From positions 8,335-52,491 of the forward strand of contig NZ_DIGV01000007.1 in assembly GCF_002419815.1 (NCBI RefSeq): 44,157 nucleotides of DNA. The letters run 5' to 3'. This document shows positions 1-8,286 of this stretch, in pieces; position 1 is the stretch's first letter, and each line of letters opens with the position of its first letter. Both the position numbers and the translations under genes were made by a program. Origin of the DNA: Brevundimonas sp. UBA5713 (GTDB lineage: Bacteria; Pseudomonadota; Alphaproteobacteria; Caulobacterales; Caulobacteraceae). The notes beneath the pieces are model-generated. The model did no database searches. It was not told the origin of the DNA and saw nothing but the letters and a program-made list of their open reading frames with translations.

Positions 1-919
1 TACCGATCACCGTGCCATCAGGACCCCGGACCTCGACCTTGGCTCCAGCTTCGCCTTCACCGGTCAGGGTCTGGCCTGCATCACTGACAACCAGATTTTC
101 AGCCGCAGCAGGGGCGGTAATATCCGGTGCCGTGGCATTGGCAGGCGGCGATACATTGCCCGCCGCGTCGGCAGCCGTCACGCTGACGCGCTCGCCATTG
201 GCTTGAGCGGGGGTCAGCGATACCTCGAACTTGCCGTCCGCACCGACCTTGGCCGTGCCGATGACCTTGCCGTCAGCGTCACGCACGGTAACGTTGGCGT
301 TGGCTTCTGCCGTACCGCTCAGCTTGGTTCCGTCCGCATTGAACGTCAGACCGGTGGGAGCCGCAGGCGGGGTGGTGTCGGTCGGTGGCGGCGGCGGCTG
401 ATCATCGTTGCCTGGCGGATTGTCATTGTCGTCATCATCATTGAGCAGCACACCCCCCACCAGGCCCACGCCTGCAATCACAGCTGCAGCCGCGCCAATG
501 CCGCCCGCAGCGACAGCACCCAGCACCTCTCCGCCACTTCCGGTGAGACCTTCAAAGGGAGCCTCTTCCGTGCTGCCTGTCGAGTACACGCTCATCGGCC
601 CATCGGTAATGGCGCGCGCGGTCTCCATCTGAACCAAGCCACCTTCGCCATCCATGAGCAACAGCTGACGAGGATCGACACCCTCGTAGAAGCCCACCAA
701 ACGAATGACTTCGCCCTCGGCATTGACCACAATCAGGTCTGCACCTTCACGGATCATCGAGGTCACATGGCCGGCATACATCCGCATGGTGATGCGGTCT
801 GCCGCACCCACGACGATCTCGCCCGTAGCCGTGACAGTCGGTGCAGATTTCAGGACCTGACCCGCTTGGGCCAGCTTGGCCTCCAGGATCATAGGTTTTG
901 CAGCGGTAGGGGTCTGCAT
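1..919 (-). CDS. BapA/LapA-type large surface adhesin, N-terminal part (truncated by window edge)
   Basis: The reading frame opens at ATG 919 and stays open to base 1, giving 306 residues of a longer protein. A GGAG Shine-Dalgarno lies 8 nt upstream. Residues 1-125 form a globular prefix resembling the BapA N-terminal prefix domain. Residues 133-157 are a Gly/Ala-rich hydrophobic segment. Residues 161-183 are an Asp/Asn then Pro linker. From about residue 185 bacterial Ig-like repeats begin, with units ending in 'DGKVIG' and 'DGTVIG'. This layout matches giant type I secreted biofilm adhesins. The exporter genes lie upstream on the same strand (3071-7657), so this is almost certainly their substrate. 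The C-terminal secretion signal and any calcium-binding repeats lie outside the window. There is no Sec signal peptide, as expected for type I export. Family assignment is from architecture, not a search. Confidence 0.82.
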   Translation of the reverse strand, partial: MQTPTAAKPMILEAKLAQAGQVLKSAPTVTATGEIVVGAADRITMRMYAGHVTSMIREGADLIVVNAEGEVIRLVGFYEGVDPRQLLLMDGEGGLVQMETARAITDGPMSVYSTGSTEEAPFEGLTGSGGEVLGAVAAGGIGAAAAVIAGVGLVGGVLLNDDDDNDNPPGNDDQPPPPPTDTTPPAAPTGLTFNADGTKLSGTAEANANVTVRDADGKVIGTAKVGADGKFEVSLTPAQANGERVSVTAADAAGNVSPPANATAPDITAPAAAENLVVSDAGQTLTGEGEAGAKVEVRGPDGTVIG

Positions 920-1162
920 GGGGAAGCTCCAAGGTCAATTCTTGCCCCATGTGGGGCCAATCAGACACTTAGAACTTGGCAGTACGGCAATGCGTTGCTG
1001 GGTAGGATTACTAGGTACAATCCCCTAAAGCTATGTAATCCATTGTCTTTTTATACGGAGTCTGTGAGTGCTCTTGCGGTAGACCCGCCACAAGATTTTC
1101 ACTTTTAAGCCAAATTTGCCGATGTGGAGGTCACCCAGAACTCCCGGAACAACACCCGCGAT

Positions 1163-1196
1163 TTACGTATAATTACGTAGATGGTCGACTTACGTG
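1163..1196. promoter_or_regulatory. Cluster of three TTACGTA/G repeats upstream of the adhesin gene
   Basis: TTACGTA occurs at 1163-1169 and 1173-1179, and TTACGTG at 1190-1196. The core TACGTA is palindromic. The cluster sits about 245 nt upstream of the adhesin start and just downstream of the LuxR-type regulator stop. Such repeats are a plausible binding site for a FixJ/LuxR-type regulator. The rest of the 304-bp gap (920-1223) is AT-rich for this genome and presumably carries the adhesin promoter; I see no gene in it. The regulatory role is inferred. Confidence 0.4.
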
Positions 1197-1223
1197 TTTT
1201 CCTAAAAATGTAATTTGCGATTT

Positions 1224-3023
1224 TTACCGTCGCCAATCCGCTTCTGCGGCGATGCGCAACAGGTCTGCGAGCGACTTAGCCCCGACCCGATCCATCAAAT
1301 GGGCCCTGTGGGATTCGACCGTTCGAGGACTGAGTTTCAGATTGATGGCGATCGTCTTGTTGGTACCTCCTTGTAAAAGTCCCTCAAGCACTTGTCGTTC
1401 CCGTTTCGTCAGACCTTCAAATCTCGCGCGCAACTCCGCCTTTTCATCGCGTACAGGCGTAATCGGTTCCGGCTGGGGCGTTTTGGCGACCGCAGCGCGT
1501 ATGGACTCCGCGACGATCCTCTGCCCCGTCGTGGCTGACAAAACGTCTATCGCCCCCATGCGCATCAGCCGGACGATAGCTTCAAGCGGGTAGTTATGGG
1601 TGCCAATAACCACCCATGGCAGCTTGCTGGCGACCATCTCCAGCCCGCCCAGCAGATCAAACAGCCGCGCCGGGTCGTTAGGGGCCTCAAACACCAGGGC
1701 ACCCGGCTCGAGATTTCGGGCCACTGCTGAAAATGTCCCCCCATCGTTGAACGACAGCAGTCTGATCTGATCCATGGCGAGGGTCTGCTTTTGATAATCC
1801 AGAAGATCATCATTCCCTTCGCCAATACGCACCCAATAGGCTCGTCTTTCGACAATACGGGCGACAGGACGGAAGAGCCCCCCGATGGCTTCTGGGCCGC
1901 CCTCGCGCATGCCCAGAGGAAAGGCGTGGACCAAAACGCCCTCGCGATCGGCTGCAGGACTGGCTAGCTGCAGGGTCAACCGAACCGTCTCGCCGGCCAA
2001 AACCCGCTCAGGCATAGCGAAGGCCTGTGCGCGATCTTCCGCCCGAACAAGGGCACACCATTCTTCCCAGTAGGTGGGCTGACCGTCCGGCGCCAAGGCC
2101 CAGTCGTGGCGGGCGCTGGGTCCGATGGGACGCAATGCGGATCCATCGCCGTCCATACGCCAAATCAGGTCGTCGCCGGACGGGAGCTCGGCGTCTTCCT
2201 GCGCTCCGATACTCCAGCCGCGATGCCAGAAATCGATATCCACGCCCGAGACTGCCCAGGAGCTGACGGTGCCGCTTGTGTCGAAAAGCGGATTAAACTG
2301 CAGCCTGTGCCAGTGTGCCGCTGTGTCTTTGGCGCTTAACGGAACATGCACAGCGAACGGTCGGCGGTCGTGTGTGTGCGCAGACAGATTTTCCAGCAGC
2401 CGGTCCAGATCTTCTGCCACCATCAGCGCATGCCAGGGCGCGACGGCGTCATCGCCCACACCGGCCATGTCGCGCACCTTTCGATTGCACCACACCGGAG
2501 TTCCACTGGGCGTGCAACGCCACAGAAGGCTCGGCGTCTGGGCCATCAGGGCAGACAACGCCTCTTCGCTGGTCTGTAGGGCCTGCTCGGCCAAAACCCT
2601 GCGCGTCTGGGGGACCAGACAGATGGCATGGGTGGACGATGCCCCATCCACGGGCCACGTCTGGACCTGCCAGTAGCTTACGGGACTACTATCGGAAGCC
2701 GCCAGCGACACCTCAGGCGGCAAAGGCGCCCTGATCCAGTCGTGTAGCGGCGACGTAGCCGGAAGCTGTTGACCGGACAGCCCGACATCCAGTCCTTCGA
2801 TTTCCCCGAAGGCGTCATTAAAATACACCTTCCCTTGCGCCACGACGCCCATGGGCAGCGGCGAATGGGTCATCCACGCCAGCCACGGCGGATCGCCTGC
2901 CGGATCGAAACCGCCCGTCATTCCGGAAAGGGTAGCGGCGGTCCGCGCCATATCGGTCTGACCCGTATCAGTCGATGGATGCGGTGCGCCCCCCGAAGAT
3001 GTGAGAGACGGCTTCTGGGACAT
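1224..3023 (-). CDS. PAS-domain / degenerate-receiver LuxR (FixJ)-type transcriptional regulator
   Basis: 599 aa. Residues about 45-140, 150-265 and 280-392 look like three PAS-type modules; the middle one is clearest, around 'LLWRCTPSGTPVWCN'. Residues about 418-515 resemble a CheY-like receiver: 'PWVVIGTHNYPLEAI' followed by 'RMGAIDVL' matches the FixJ alpha4/beta5 region. The phospho-acceptor Asp position appears to be Glu446 in 'ALVFEAPND', and the conserved Lys-Pro after beta5 is absent. Residues about 537-592 are a LuxR/FixJ helix-turn-helix ('LTKRERQVLEGLLQGG', 'SPRTVESHR'). No signal peptide or TM segment is visible, so it should be cytoplasmic. It lies between the HlyD gene (47-bp gap) and the adhesin, so it probably controls this locus. 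The sensed ligand is unknown. The start is the only good ATG but its Shine-Dalgarno is weak. Confidence 0.85.
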   Translation of the reverse strand: MSQKPSLTSSGGAPHPSTDTGQTDMARTAATLSGMTGGFDPAGDPPWLAWMTHSPLPMGVVAQGKVYFNDAFGEIEGLDVGLSGQQLPATSPLHDWIRAPLPPEVSLAASDSSPVSYWQVQTWPVDGASSTHAICLVPQTRRVLAEQALQTSEEALSALMAQTPSLLWRCTPSGTPVWCNRKVRDMAGVGDDAVAPWHALMVAEDLDRLLENLSAHTHDRRPFAVHVPLSAKDTAAHWHRLQFNPLFDTSGTVSSWAVSGVDIDFWHRGWSIGAQEDAELPSGDDLIWRMDGDGSALRPIGPSARHDWALAPDGQPTYWEEWCALVRAEDRAQAFAMPERVLAGETVRLTLQLASPAADREGVLVHAFPLGMREGGPEAIGGLFRPVARIVERRAYWVRIGEGNDDLLDYQKQTLAMDQIRLLSFNDGGTFSAVARNLEPGALVFEAPNDPARLFDLLGGLEMVASKLPWVVIGTHNYPLEAIVRLMRMGAIDVLSATTGQRIVAESIRAAVAKTPQPEPITPVRDEKAELRARFEGLTKRERQVLEGLLQGGTNKTIAINLKLSPRTVESHRAHLMDRVGAKSLADLLRIAAEADWRR

Positions 3024-3070
3024 GTCGAGGGCTAACAGCTAAGCAATAGGTCCTTATTCAAGGGTCGAAA

Positions 3071-4261
3071 TCAAGTGAGGCGGGCTTTCATCAACGGCTT
3101 GAGCAAATAGCTAAGCACAGAACGTCGACCAGACTGAATGTCTACCTGTGCCACCATGCCGGGCCGGATGGGCAGGCGCTCGCCGTTCTTTTCCAGATAG
3201 GCGCGGTCAGTGCGTATCAGCACGCTGTAATAGGCCATCTTACCGCGCGGCGTATCCTCTTCGAGCGTGTCCTCACTGATCTGCTCTACCCGCCCCGGCA
3301 GGTCGCCATAGATGGTGAAATCATAGGCCGAGATTTTCACGCTGGCCGGCATGCCCTCGCGGATGAAGGCGACATCGCTGGGCTGCACCTTGGCCTCGAC
3401 CAACAGCTGGTCGTCCACGGGGGTCAGCTGCATGATCGGCTCGCCCGGCTGGACCACCCCACCGCGCGTGGTGACCATGATCTCGTTGACGCGCGCCCGG
3501 ACGGGGGCCGTCAGGCGGGTACGCTTCAGCTGGTCACTGCGCTGGTTGAGGATTTCGCTCTGGGCGGCCAGCTCGGCTTTCTTGTTGGCCAGCTCGGCAT
3601 AGGCCTCCTGCATATAGGTGTTGCGCACCTCGGTCTGGCGACCTGTCAGGGCGGCAATGTCCTTGCCCAGTTTCAGGCTTTCGACCTCGCTGACCACGCC
3701 GCGCTGGGCCAGTGGCGACACCAGCGACAGCTGCCGCTGGGCATAGGTGGTCTCGGACGACAGGGCGGCCAAGGTGGCGTTCAGGTTCTGGCGACGAGCG
3801 CGGAACAGGGCCTGTTCCGAGGCGATCACCGGATCGCCTGCGGGAATGGAGGACGGAAAGCTGATGCTGGTCGCGCCCAGTACCTCGGCCTCCAGTCGGG
3901 CGATGGCCGCCGTCAAGGCCTTTACCTGAGCGGCGGTTTCCTGCGTGGCCGTGGTGAAGCGGGTGTCGTCCAGCTGGGCCAGCGGTTGCCCTGCCGAAAC
4001 GATCTCGCCCTCGCGCACCAACAGCTCTTGCAGGATGCCGCCCTCAAGGCTCTGGATCACCTGGACACGGCTATTGGGAATGACCTTGCCCTCGCCGCGC
4101 GCCACTTCGTCGACCTTGGCCCAAGCGGCCCAGATGATGAAGACAGCCACCACCCCCACACACGCCCACAAAATAGGCCGCGCCAGCGGATGGGCCTCAC
4201 CCTCACGGGTGTCGGCCAAGGCGCGGCGGATGCGGCGCTCTATGCTGCGATCAACCGGCAT
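3071..4261 (-). CDS. HlyD-family type I secretion periplasmic adaptor
   Basis: 396 aa from ATG 4261. This start is preferred over an upstream in-frame ATG at 4336 because GGAGG lies just upstream and the protein then begins in normal HlyD fashion. A single N-terminal TM helix lies at about residues 29-47. It is followed by the biotinyl/lipoyl-like segment ('SLEGGILQELLVREGEIV'), a long coiled-coil hairpin (about 105-255) and the C-terminal beta-barrel/RND adaptor region ending near 'MVAQVDIQSG'. It bridges the inner-membrane ABC exporter and the outer-membrane TolC protein. The gene overlaps the ABC exporter gene by 11 nt, implying translational coupling. Confidence 0.93.
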   Translation of the reverse strand: MPVDRSIERRIRRALADTREGEAHPLARPILWACVGVVAVFIIWAAWAKVDEVARGEGKVIPNSRVQVIQSLEGGILQELLVREGEIVSAGQPLAQLDDTRFTTATQETAAQVKALTAAIARLEAEVLGATSISFPSSIPAGDPVIASEQALFRARRQNLNATLAALSSETTYAQRQLSLVSPLAQRGVVSEVESLKLGKDIAALTGRQTEVRNTYMQEAYAELANKKAELAAQSEILNQRSDQLKRTRLTAPVRARVNEIMVTTRGGVVQPGEPIMQLTPVDDQLLVEAKVQPSDVAFIREGMPASVKISAYDFTIYGDLPGRVEQISEDTLEEDTPRGKMAYYSVLIRTDRAYLEKNGERLPIRPGMVAQVDIQSGRRSVLSYLLKPLMKARLT

Positions 4262-6371
4262 TGGCCCTCCGAACCTCCCCCATCGACGCCGTGCCGGCAG
4301 GGCCATCGCCCACCAGCCGCCCGTTCGACAGGGCAATCACGCGGTCAGCCAAGGAGAAAACCGAGCGGCGATGGGTGGCGATGACGACCGTGCGACCCTG
4401 TAGCCAGCCGGATAGATACTCGATCAACCGCCGCTCATTGTTTTGGTCATAGGCGGCCGTCGGCTCGTCCATCAGAACGATACGCGGGTCTTGCAGGATC
4501 AGCCGCGCCAGGGCGATGGCCTGACGCTGGCCACCCGACACACTGCCGCGCCCGATCAGTTGCAGGTCCAGCCCGTGCGGATGGGCGCGCACAAAGCCGC
4601 CAAGGCCCACAGCGTCCAGCGCCTCGAACAGCTCCTCATCGCTGTGGCGACCGCCATCCAGCGTCAGATTGTCCCTCAACGAGCCATGGAACAGCACGGC
4701 ATCCTGCGGCAGGAAGCCGATGGCGCGGCGCCGGTCCGCCGGTTCGATCTGCAGCAGACTGACGTCATCCAACAACACACTGCCCGCCGTTGCCTCTCCG
4801 AAACCGGACAGCACCCGCAGCAGCGTCGACTTGCCCGCACCATTGCCGCCAATCAGGGCGATCTTCTCGCCCGTGCGGATTTCCAGACGCGGCAGGGTCA
4901 GCACCGGCGGGCTGTCAGGGGCGAGCCGCACCTCGACACCTTGCAATTTATAGTGGCCGGTCAGTTCGGGTTTACGCGTGAACTGCCGATCGGCAGGCCG
5001 CTCGGTGGGCGAGGCCATCAACTGGTCCAGTCCCTCCAGCGCCACCTTCACATGCTGCCAGCGGGCCATAATGCCCGTGAACTGGGCCGTGGGCGACACG
5101 GCGCGGGACACCAGCAGAGAACAGGCCACCAAGGCCCCCATGGTCATGTGGCCTGCCGCGATCTGATGCACGCCGATGACCACGGTGCCCACATAGGCCA
5201 ACTGCTGAACCGTCGATCCGAACGAAGAGATCATGCTGGACAGGTTGCGGTTTTTCAGGCCGCTTTCGGCCAGCTGCGCCGTCAGCTGTTCCCACAAGCG
5301 AAGGTTGCGGCCCTCGCCGCGCGCGGCCTTCAGTCCTTCCAGATTGTCGACCGTTTCCAGCAAGAGGCCATGTTTGACCGCCCCTTCGCGCAGGTTGGCG
5401 CGCGACAGCTCGGCCATCTTCTTTTGCAAGGCAAAGGCGGGGATCAGCATGATGATGACCGCCGCCGCAGGTGCCAGAGCCACCGGACCACCGAGGAAGC
5501 CGATAACGATCAGGAAGAAGATGATGAAGGGCGCATCGCTGATGGCCGCCACAGTCGAGGCGGTAAAGAACTCGCGCACGGTCTCGAACTCTTTGACCTG
5601 ACTGGCAAAGGCCCCCGTTGATCCGGGCTTGGCCGACAGACGCACCGCCATCACCTGTTCAAACAGGCGCGATGACAACTGGGAATCCAGCGTCTTTCCG
5701 GTGGCTTCCAGCAGGTGGGCGCGCAGGCTCTTGAGCAAAAGTTCGGCCAAGATAGCCACCACCACACCCGTGGTCAGCACCCACAGGGTCGGAAAATTGC
5801 TGGTCGGCACCACACGGTCATAGACCTGCATGACGAACAGCGAACTGGCCACCGCCAGCAGGTTGGCGAAGATCGCCGCTGCGCCCACCTCCATAAACGC
5901 AGGCCATGCCTGTGCGACTGTGGACCTGAGCCAGTGGCGTTTTTCCGGCTGGGCATAGGCTCCGGCGCGGCTGTCGCCCGTATAGATGGGGCGCGCGAAC
6001 ACCATGTCCCCAGAATAGGCCTTGCGCAGCTTCTCCATGGAGACGCGCTGGGCCCCGCCGTGGGTGAAGGGACTGAGAACGACCGCCTCTTCGTCCTCGC
6101 GCGCGGCAAACACCAGACAGCGGCCATTACGCAGCAGGATCAGGGTCGGGAACAAATCCTCCGGCACCTCGTCCAGAGGCAGGGGCACCACCCGCGCCGA
6201 CAGGCCCGCACGGCGCATGGCGCGGCGCACCTGATCCAGTGGCAGACGCCCGTTCTCCAGCGGCAGGCCATCGCCCAACATGGCCGCCGAGGCCGTACAG
6301 CCCAGTTCGGCAGCCAGAAGGCTCAGCCCCTCGCGAAGCGGGTCGACCTCGGGCGGGAGAGGACGTGTCAT
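4251..6371 (-). CDS. Type I secretion ABC exporter with C39-like (non-catalytic) domain
   Basis: 706 aa. Residues 1-130 are a C39-peptidase-like domain without the catalytic Cys motif, as in LapB/HlyB-type exporters of large RTX and adhesin substrates. Residues about 155-445 are the six-helix ABC transmembrane domain. The nucleotide-binding domain has Walker A 'GGNGAGKST' (508-516), signature 'VSGGQRQ' (611-617), Walker B 'IVLMDEPT' (631-638) and H-loop His666. The D-loop reads AAYD instead of the common SALD. The start overlaps the tolC stop by 4 nt (ATGA). It should drive ATP-dependent export of the adhesin encoded at the left end of the window. Confidence 0.95.
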   Translation of the reverse strand: MTRPLPPEVDPLREGLSLLAAELGCTASAAMLGDGLPLENGRLPLDQVRRAMRRAGLSARVVPLPLDEVPEDLFPTLILLRNGRCLVFAAREDEEAVVLSPFTHGGAQRVSMEKLRKAYSGDMVFARPIYTGDSRAGAYAQPEKRHWLRSTVAQAWPAFMEVGAAAIFANLLAVASSLFVMQVYDRVVPTSNFPTLWVLTTGVVVAILAELLLKSLRAHLLEATGKTLDSQLSSRLFEQVMAVRLSAKPGSTGAFASQVKEFETVREFFTASTVAAISDAPFIIFFLIVIGFLGGPVALAPAAAVIIMLIPAFALQKKMAELSRANLREGAVKHGLLLETVDNLEGLKAARGEGRNLRLWEQLTAQLAESGLKNRNLSSMISSFGSTVQQLAYVGTVVIGVHQIAAGHMTMGALVACSLLVSRAVSPTAQFTGIMARWQHVKVALEGLDQLMASPTERPADRQFTRKPELTGHYKLQGVEVRLAPDSPPVLTLPRLEIRTGEKIALIGGNGAGKSTLLRVLSGFGEATAGSVLLDDVSLLQIEPADRRRAIGFLPQDAVLFHGSLRDNLTLDGGRHSDEELFEALDAVGLGGFVRAHPHGLDLQLIGRGSVSGGQRQAIALARLILQDPRIVLMDEPTAAYDQNNERRLIEYLSGWLQGRTVVIATHRRSVFSLADRVIALSNGRLVGDGPAGTASMGEVRRANAG

Positions 6372-7657
6372 CTTTCGCTAGCGAAGCTGTGGGCCAGCAT
6401 GCCCAGCTGCGCAGCGGCACGGTACTGGTTTCGCAACCGCTCGACTGTCAGTTCCAGAATCTGGCGCTCGGCATCGAAATACTCATTCTCCATGACGATC
6501 AGGTCCTGGATATCCCGCCGACCGACAATGAACTGCTCGGCATAGGCGGTGCGCACACCTGACGACTGGGTCACCTGATCCGACAGGGCATTGATCCGCT
6601 CGTCCAGCGCGCGGTCCGTCACCACCAGGGAACTGACGGTGCGCTTCAAATCGCGGGCTGTGGCATCCACGCCCAGACGGGCGGCATCACGGCGGGCCGC
6701 CTCCAGTCGCGGACGCTGGAAGGCGGTCAGTCCCTGCTGGGTCGACATACGCAGGCGTAGGCCAATGGCGCTGTCATCGATCAGGCGTCCGCCGATTTCG
6801 CGCTTTTGAACCGAACCTTCCAATACCAGCCGCGGATAACGCGCGGCCTCGGCCTCGCGGACGGTGGCGTCAGCGGCGCGGGCCTCCAGCACCGAACGCC
6901 GATACAGCGGCGAGGCCACTATGGCCTGTTCCAGCACCGGCTCCGACCGCAGGGGGATCAGGAAGGTCGGCATCTCGGGCAGGCGCACACTGCCCGCCTC
7001 GCGACCGACCAGCACGGTGAACATTTCTTCGGCTTCGGCCAACTGTCCGTTGATGCGGGCGCGCAGGCCACCTGCCGTCGCCATGGCCAGATTGGCGCGG
7101 CCCAGTTCGGCCTGATCCGAGAAGCGGCCCGAGACACGCTCTTGCGCCATGGATTGCAGTCGGCCCAGACGCTCCAGATGACCGCGCGTCATTTCCAGCT
7201 GGGCGCGGCCTCCGGCGATATCGAGCCACAGTTCTGCAACCTGTAGCGCCACATCGTCCTGCGTCACCAGCAGCTGGGCTTCCTGCCTGTCCTTCAACGC
7301 ATCGGCACGGTCGATGGTCGAGCGGACCTGACCCCAGTCATACAGGGTCTGGGAAAGTGAAACGTCATAGCCGACGCCGGATGATTCCGGACCTGCCGAG
7401 GCGTTAAGCGCGGGCAGATAGCCGTTGCGCGCAATGTCGCCTTCCACCTCTGCGACACCCAGTTCGGCGCGCGCGGTGCGGACATCGGGGTCTCGGGCCA
7501 AGGCTTCGCGGATAGCCGCACCCAGCTCGGCATTGGTCGAGATAGGGGCCACGGCAGTGGTGGCGGGCGGCGTCGTCTGCGCGATAGCGGGTGCGCCCAG
7601 AGCAAGAGCCAAAACGGCGATTGAAACACATCCCCCGTTACGTAACGTCCGGACCAT
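6368..7657 (-). CDS. TolC-family outer-membrane efflux protein of the type I system
   Basis: 429 aa. A Sec signal peptide is visible at residues 1-26 (hydrophobic 'VLALALGAPAIA', then QTT). The body is the repeated alpha-helical/beta architecture of TolC-family outer-membrane factors, for example 'LYDWGQVRSTIDRADA' and 'VELWLDIAGGRAQLEMTR'-like helices. It is the first gene of the apparent secretion operon. It overlaps the ABC gene by 4 nt and would provide the outer-membrane duct. Like LapE, it probably serves this exporter specifically, though wider use cannot be excluded. The Shine-Dalgarno is a weak G-run (GGGGG) about 5 nt before ATG. Confidence 0.92.
   Translation of the reverse strand: MVRTLRNGGCVSIAVLALALGAPAIAQTTPPATTAVAPISTNAELGAAIREALARDPDVRTARAELGVAEVEGDIARNGYLPALNASAGPESSGVGYDVSLSQTLYDWGQVRSTIDRADALKDRQEAQLLVTQDDVALQVAELWLDIAGGRAQLEMTRGHLERLGRLQSMAQERVSGRFSDQAELGRANLAMATAGGLRARINGQLAEAEEMFTVLVGREAGSVRLPEMPTFLIPLRSEPVLEQAIVASPLYRRSVLEARAADATVREAEAARYPRLVLEGSVQKREIGGRLIDDSAIGLRLRMSTQQGLTAFQRPRLEAARRDAARLGVDATARDLKRTVSSLVVTDRALDERINALSDQVTQSSGVRTAYAEQFIVGRRDIQDLIVMENEYFDAERQILELTVERLRNQYRAAAQLGMLAHSFASER
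7637..7646. promoter_or_regulatory. GTTACGTAAC palindrome in first codons of tolC gene
   Basis: A perfect 10-bp palindrome, GTTACGTAAC, lies 12 to 21 nt inside the tolC coding region. It contains the same TTACGTA core seen three times in front of the adhesin gene. It could be a second site for the locus regulator near the start of the operon. It may also be chance, because it encodes ordinary residues (Leu-Arg-Asn). Confidence 0.25.
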
Positions 7658-7750
7658 TCAAACCCCCAAAGACACAACCGTCACCATTGATTCGGCATCA
7701 TGTGATAACACTGAAATCTCTATTTTCGGTGTGCGGGGGAATTTTTTGTG

Positions 7751-7765
7751 AAGCTTGATAAGCTT
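7751..7765. promoter_or_regulatory. AAGCTT-GAT-AAGCTT repeat upstream of tolC
   Basis: Two copies of the palindromic hexamer AAGCTT are separated by GAT, making both a direct and an inverted repeat. It lies about 94 nt upstream of the tolC start in an AT-rich stretch that likely holds the promoter. It could be an operator; there is no direct evidence of a binding protein. Confidence 0.25.
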
Positions 7766-7776
7766 TTGAACCTACT

Positions 7777-7805
7777 AAAAAGGCCGCGCAGCTTTCCGCG
7801 CGGCC
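7777..7805 (-). terminator. Rho-independent terminator of the fadH/NTF2 operon
   Basis: An 8-bp GC stem, GGCCGCGC/GCGCGGCC (7782-7789 and 7798-7805), with an 8-nt loop is followed on the minus strand by TTTTT (7781-7777). It lies 31 nt past the stop of the NTF2-like gene. There is no U-tract on the plus strand. Confidence 0.85.
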
Positions 7806-7836
7806 CCTTCAAATGTGCTTGTCCGAATGTGGGTGC

Positions 7837-8274
7837 CTAGTTGCCCTTGTAGGCCGGCAGCAGATGACCAAGGCGCGCGCCCATAGCCGCCCCCAAAGCC
7901 TGAAGGCCGTTAAACGGGCGCACCATCACCTCGAAATCGGTAATCAGGCCGTCCTCGTCGAACTGGATCATATCGATCCCTTTCAGCGACTTGTCACCAA
8001 CCTTGGCGCTGAATTCGAGCACCGCACTTTGCCCATCAGCCCCCGCAAAGACGCGGTGGTAGGTAAAGTCCTCGAACACCTCGATCACATTGCTGAGCAC
8101 CAGAACAACGGCTGCTGCACTCTCATACCCCTTGAAGGCCATGGGGGAACGGAACACGGCGTCGGGGTGCAAAATGGCCTGCAGCGTCTCCATGTCCTTA
8201 TTGGCCACAACGCCGTGCCAGCGCTCAAGCGTCTGGATCACCTTGGGATTCAGTTGGGTTTCGGTGCTGAGCAT
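7837..8274 (-). CDS. NTF2-like / SnoaL-like small alpha+beta barrel protein
   Basis: 145 aa. The start 'TLERWHGVVANKDMETLQAI', then 'LHPDAVFRSP' and the C-terminal 'GIDMIQFDEDGLITDFEVMV' are the classic pattern of the NTF2/SnoaL-like fold (cone of helices plus curved sheet). Family members are small cytoplasmic enzymes or ligand-binding proteins acting on hydrophobic substrates; the precise reaction cannot be read from sequence. The gene starts 12 nt after the stop of the dienoyl-CoA reductase gene and ends at a terminator, so the two form an operon. A role in the same lipid or xenobiotic pathway is inferred. Confidence 0.85.
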   Translation of the reverse strand: MLSTETQLNPKVIQTLERWHGVVANKDMETLQAILHPDAVFRSPMAFKGYESAAAVVLVLSNVIEVFEDFTYHRVFAGADGQSAVLEFSAKVGDKSLKGIDMIQFDEDGLITDFEVMVRPFNGLQALGAAMGARLGHLLPAYKGN

Positions 8275-8286
8275 AGTGTCCTCCCC

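Noticed and set aside
203..1108. 301-aa open frame on the plus strand
   Set aside because: Mirror of the adhesin coding strand, which has a ribosome site, prefix domain and Ig-like repeats.
4443..5621. 392-aa open frame on the plus strand
   Set aside because: Lies wholly antisense to the ABC exporter with its clear Walker motifs. The Arg/Gln/His-rich composition is the usual mirror of a GC-rich coding strand.
6368..7657. Possibility that the tolC-ABC-HlyD set is a drug efflux pump
   Set aside because: The ABC protein has the C39-like domain of protein exporters and the locus contains a giant type I-secreted adhesin.
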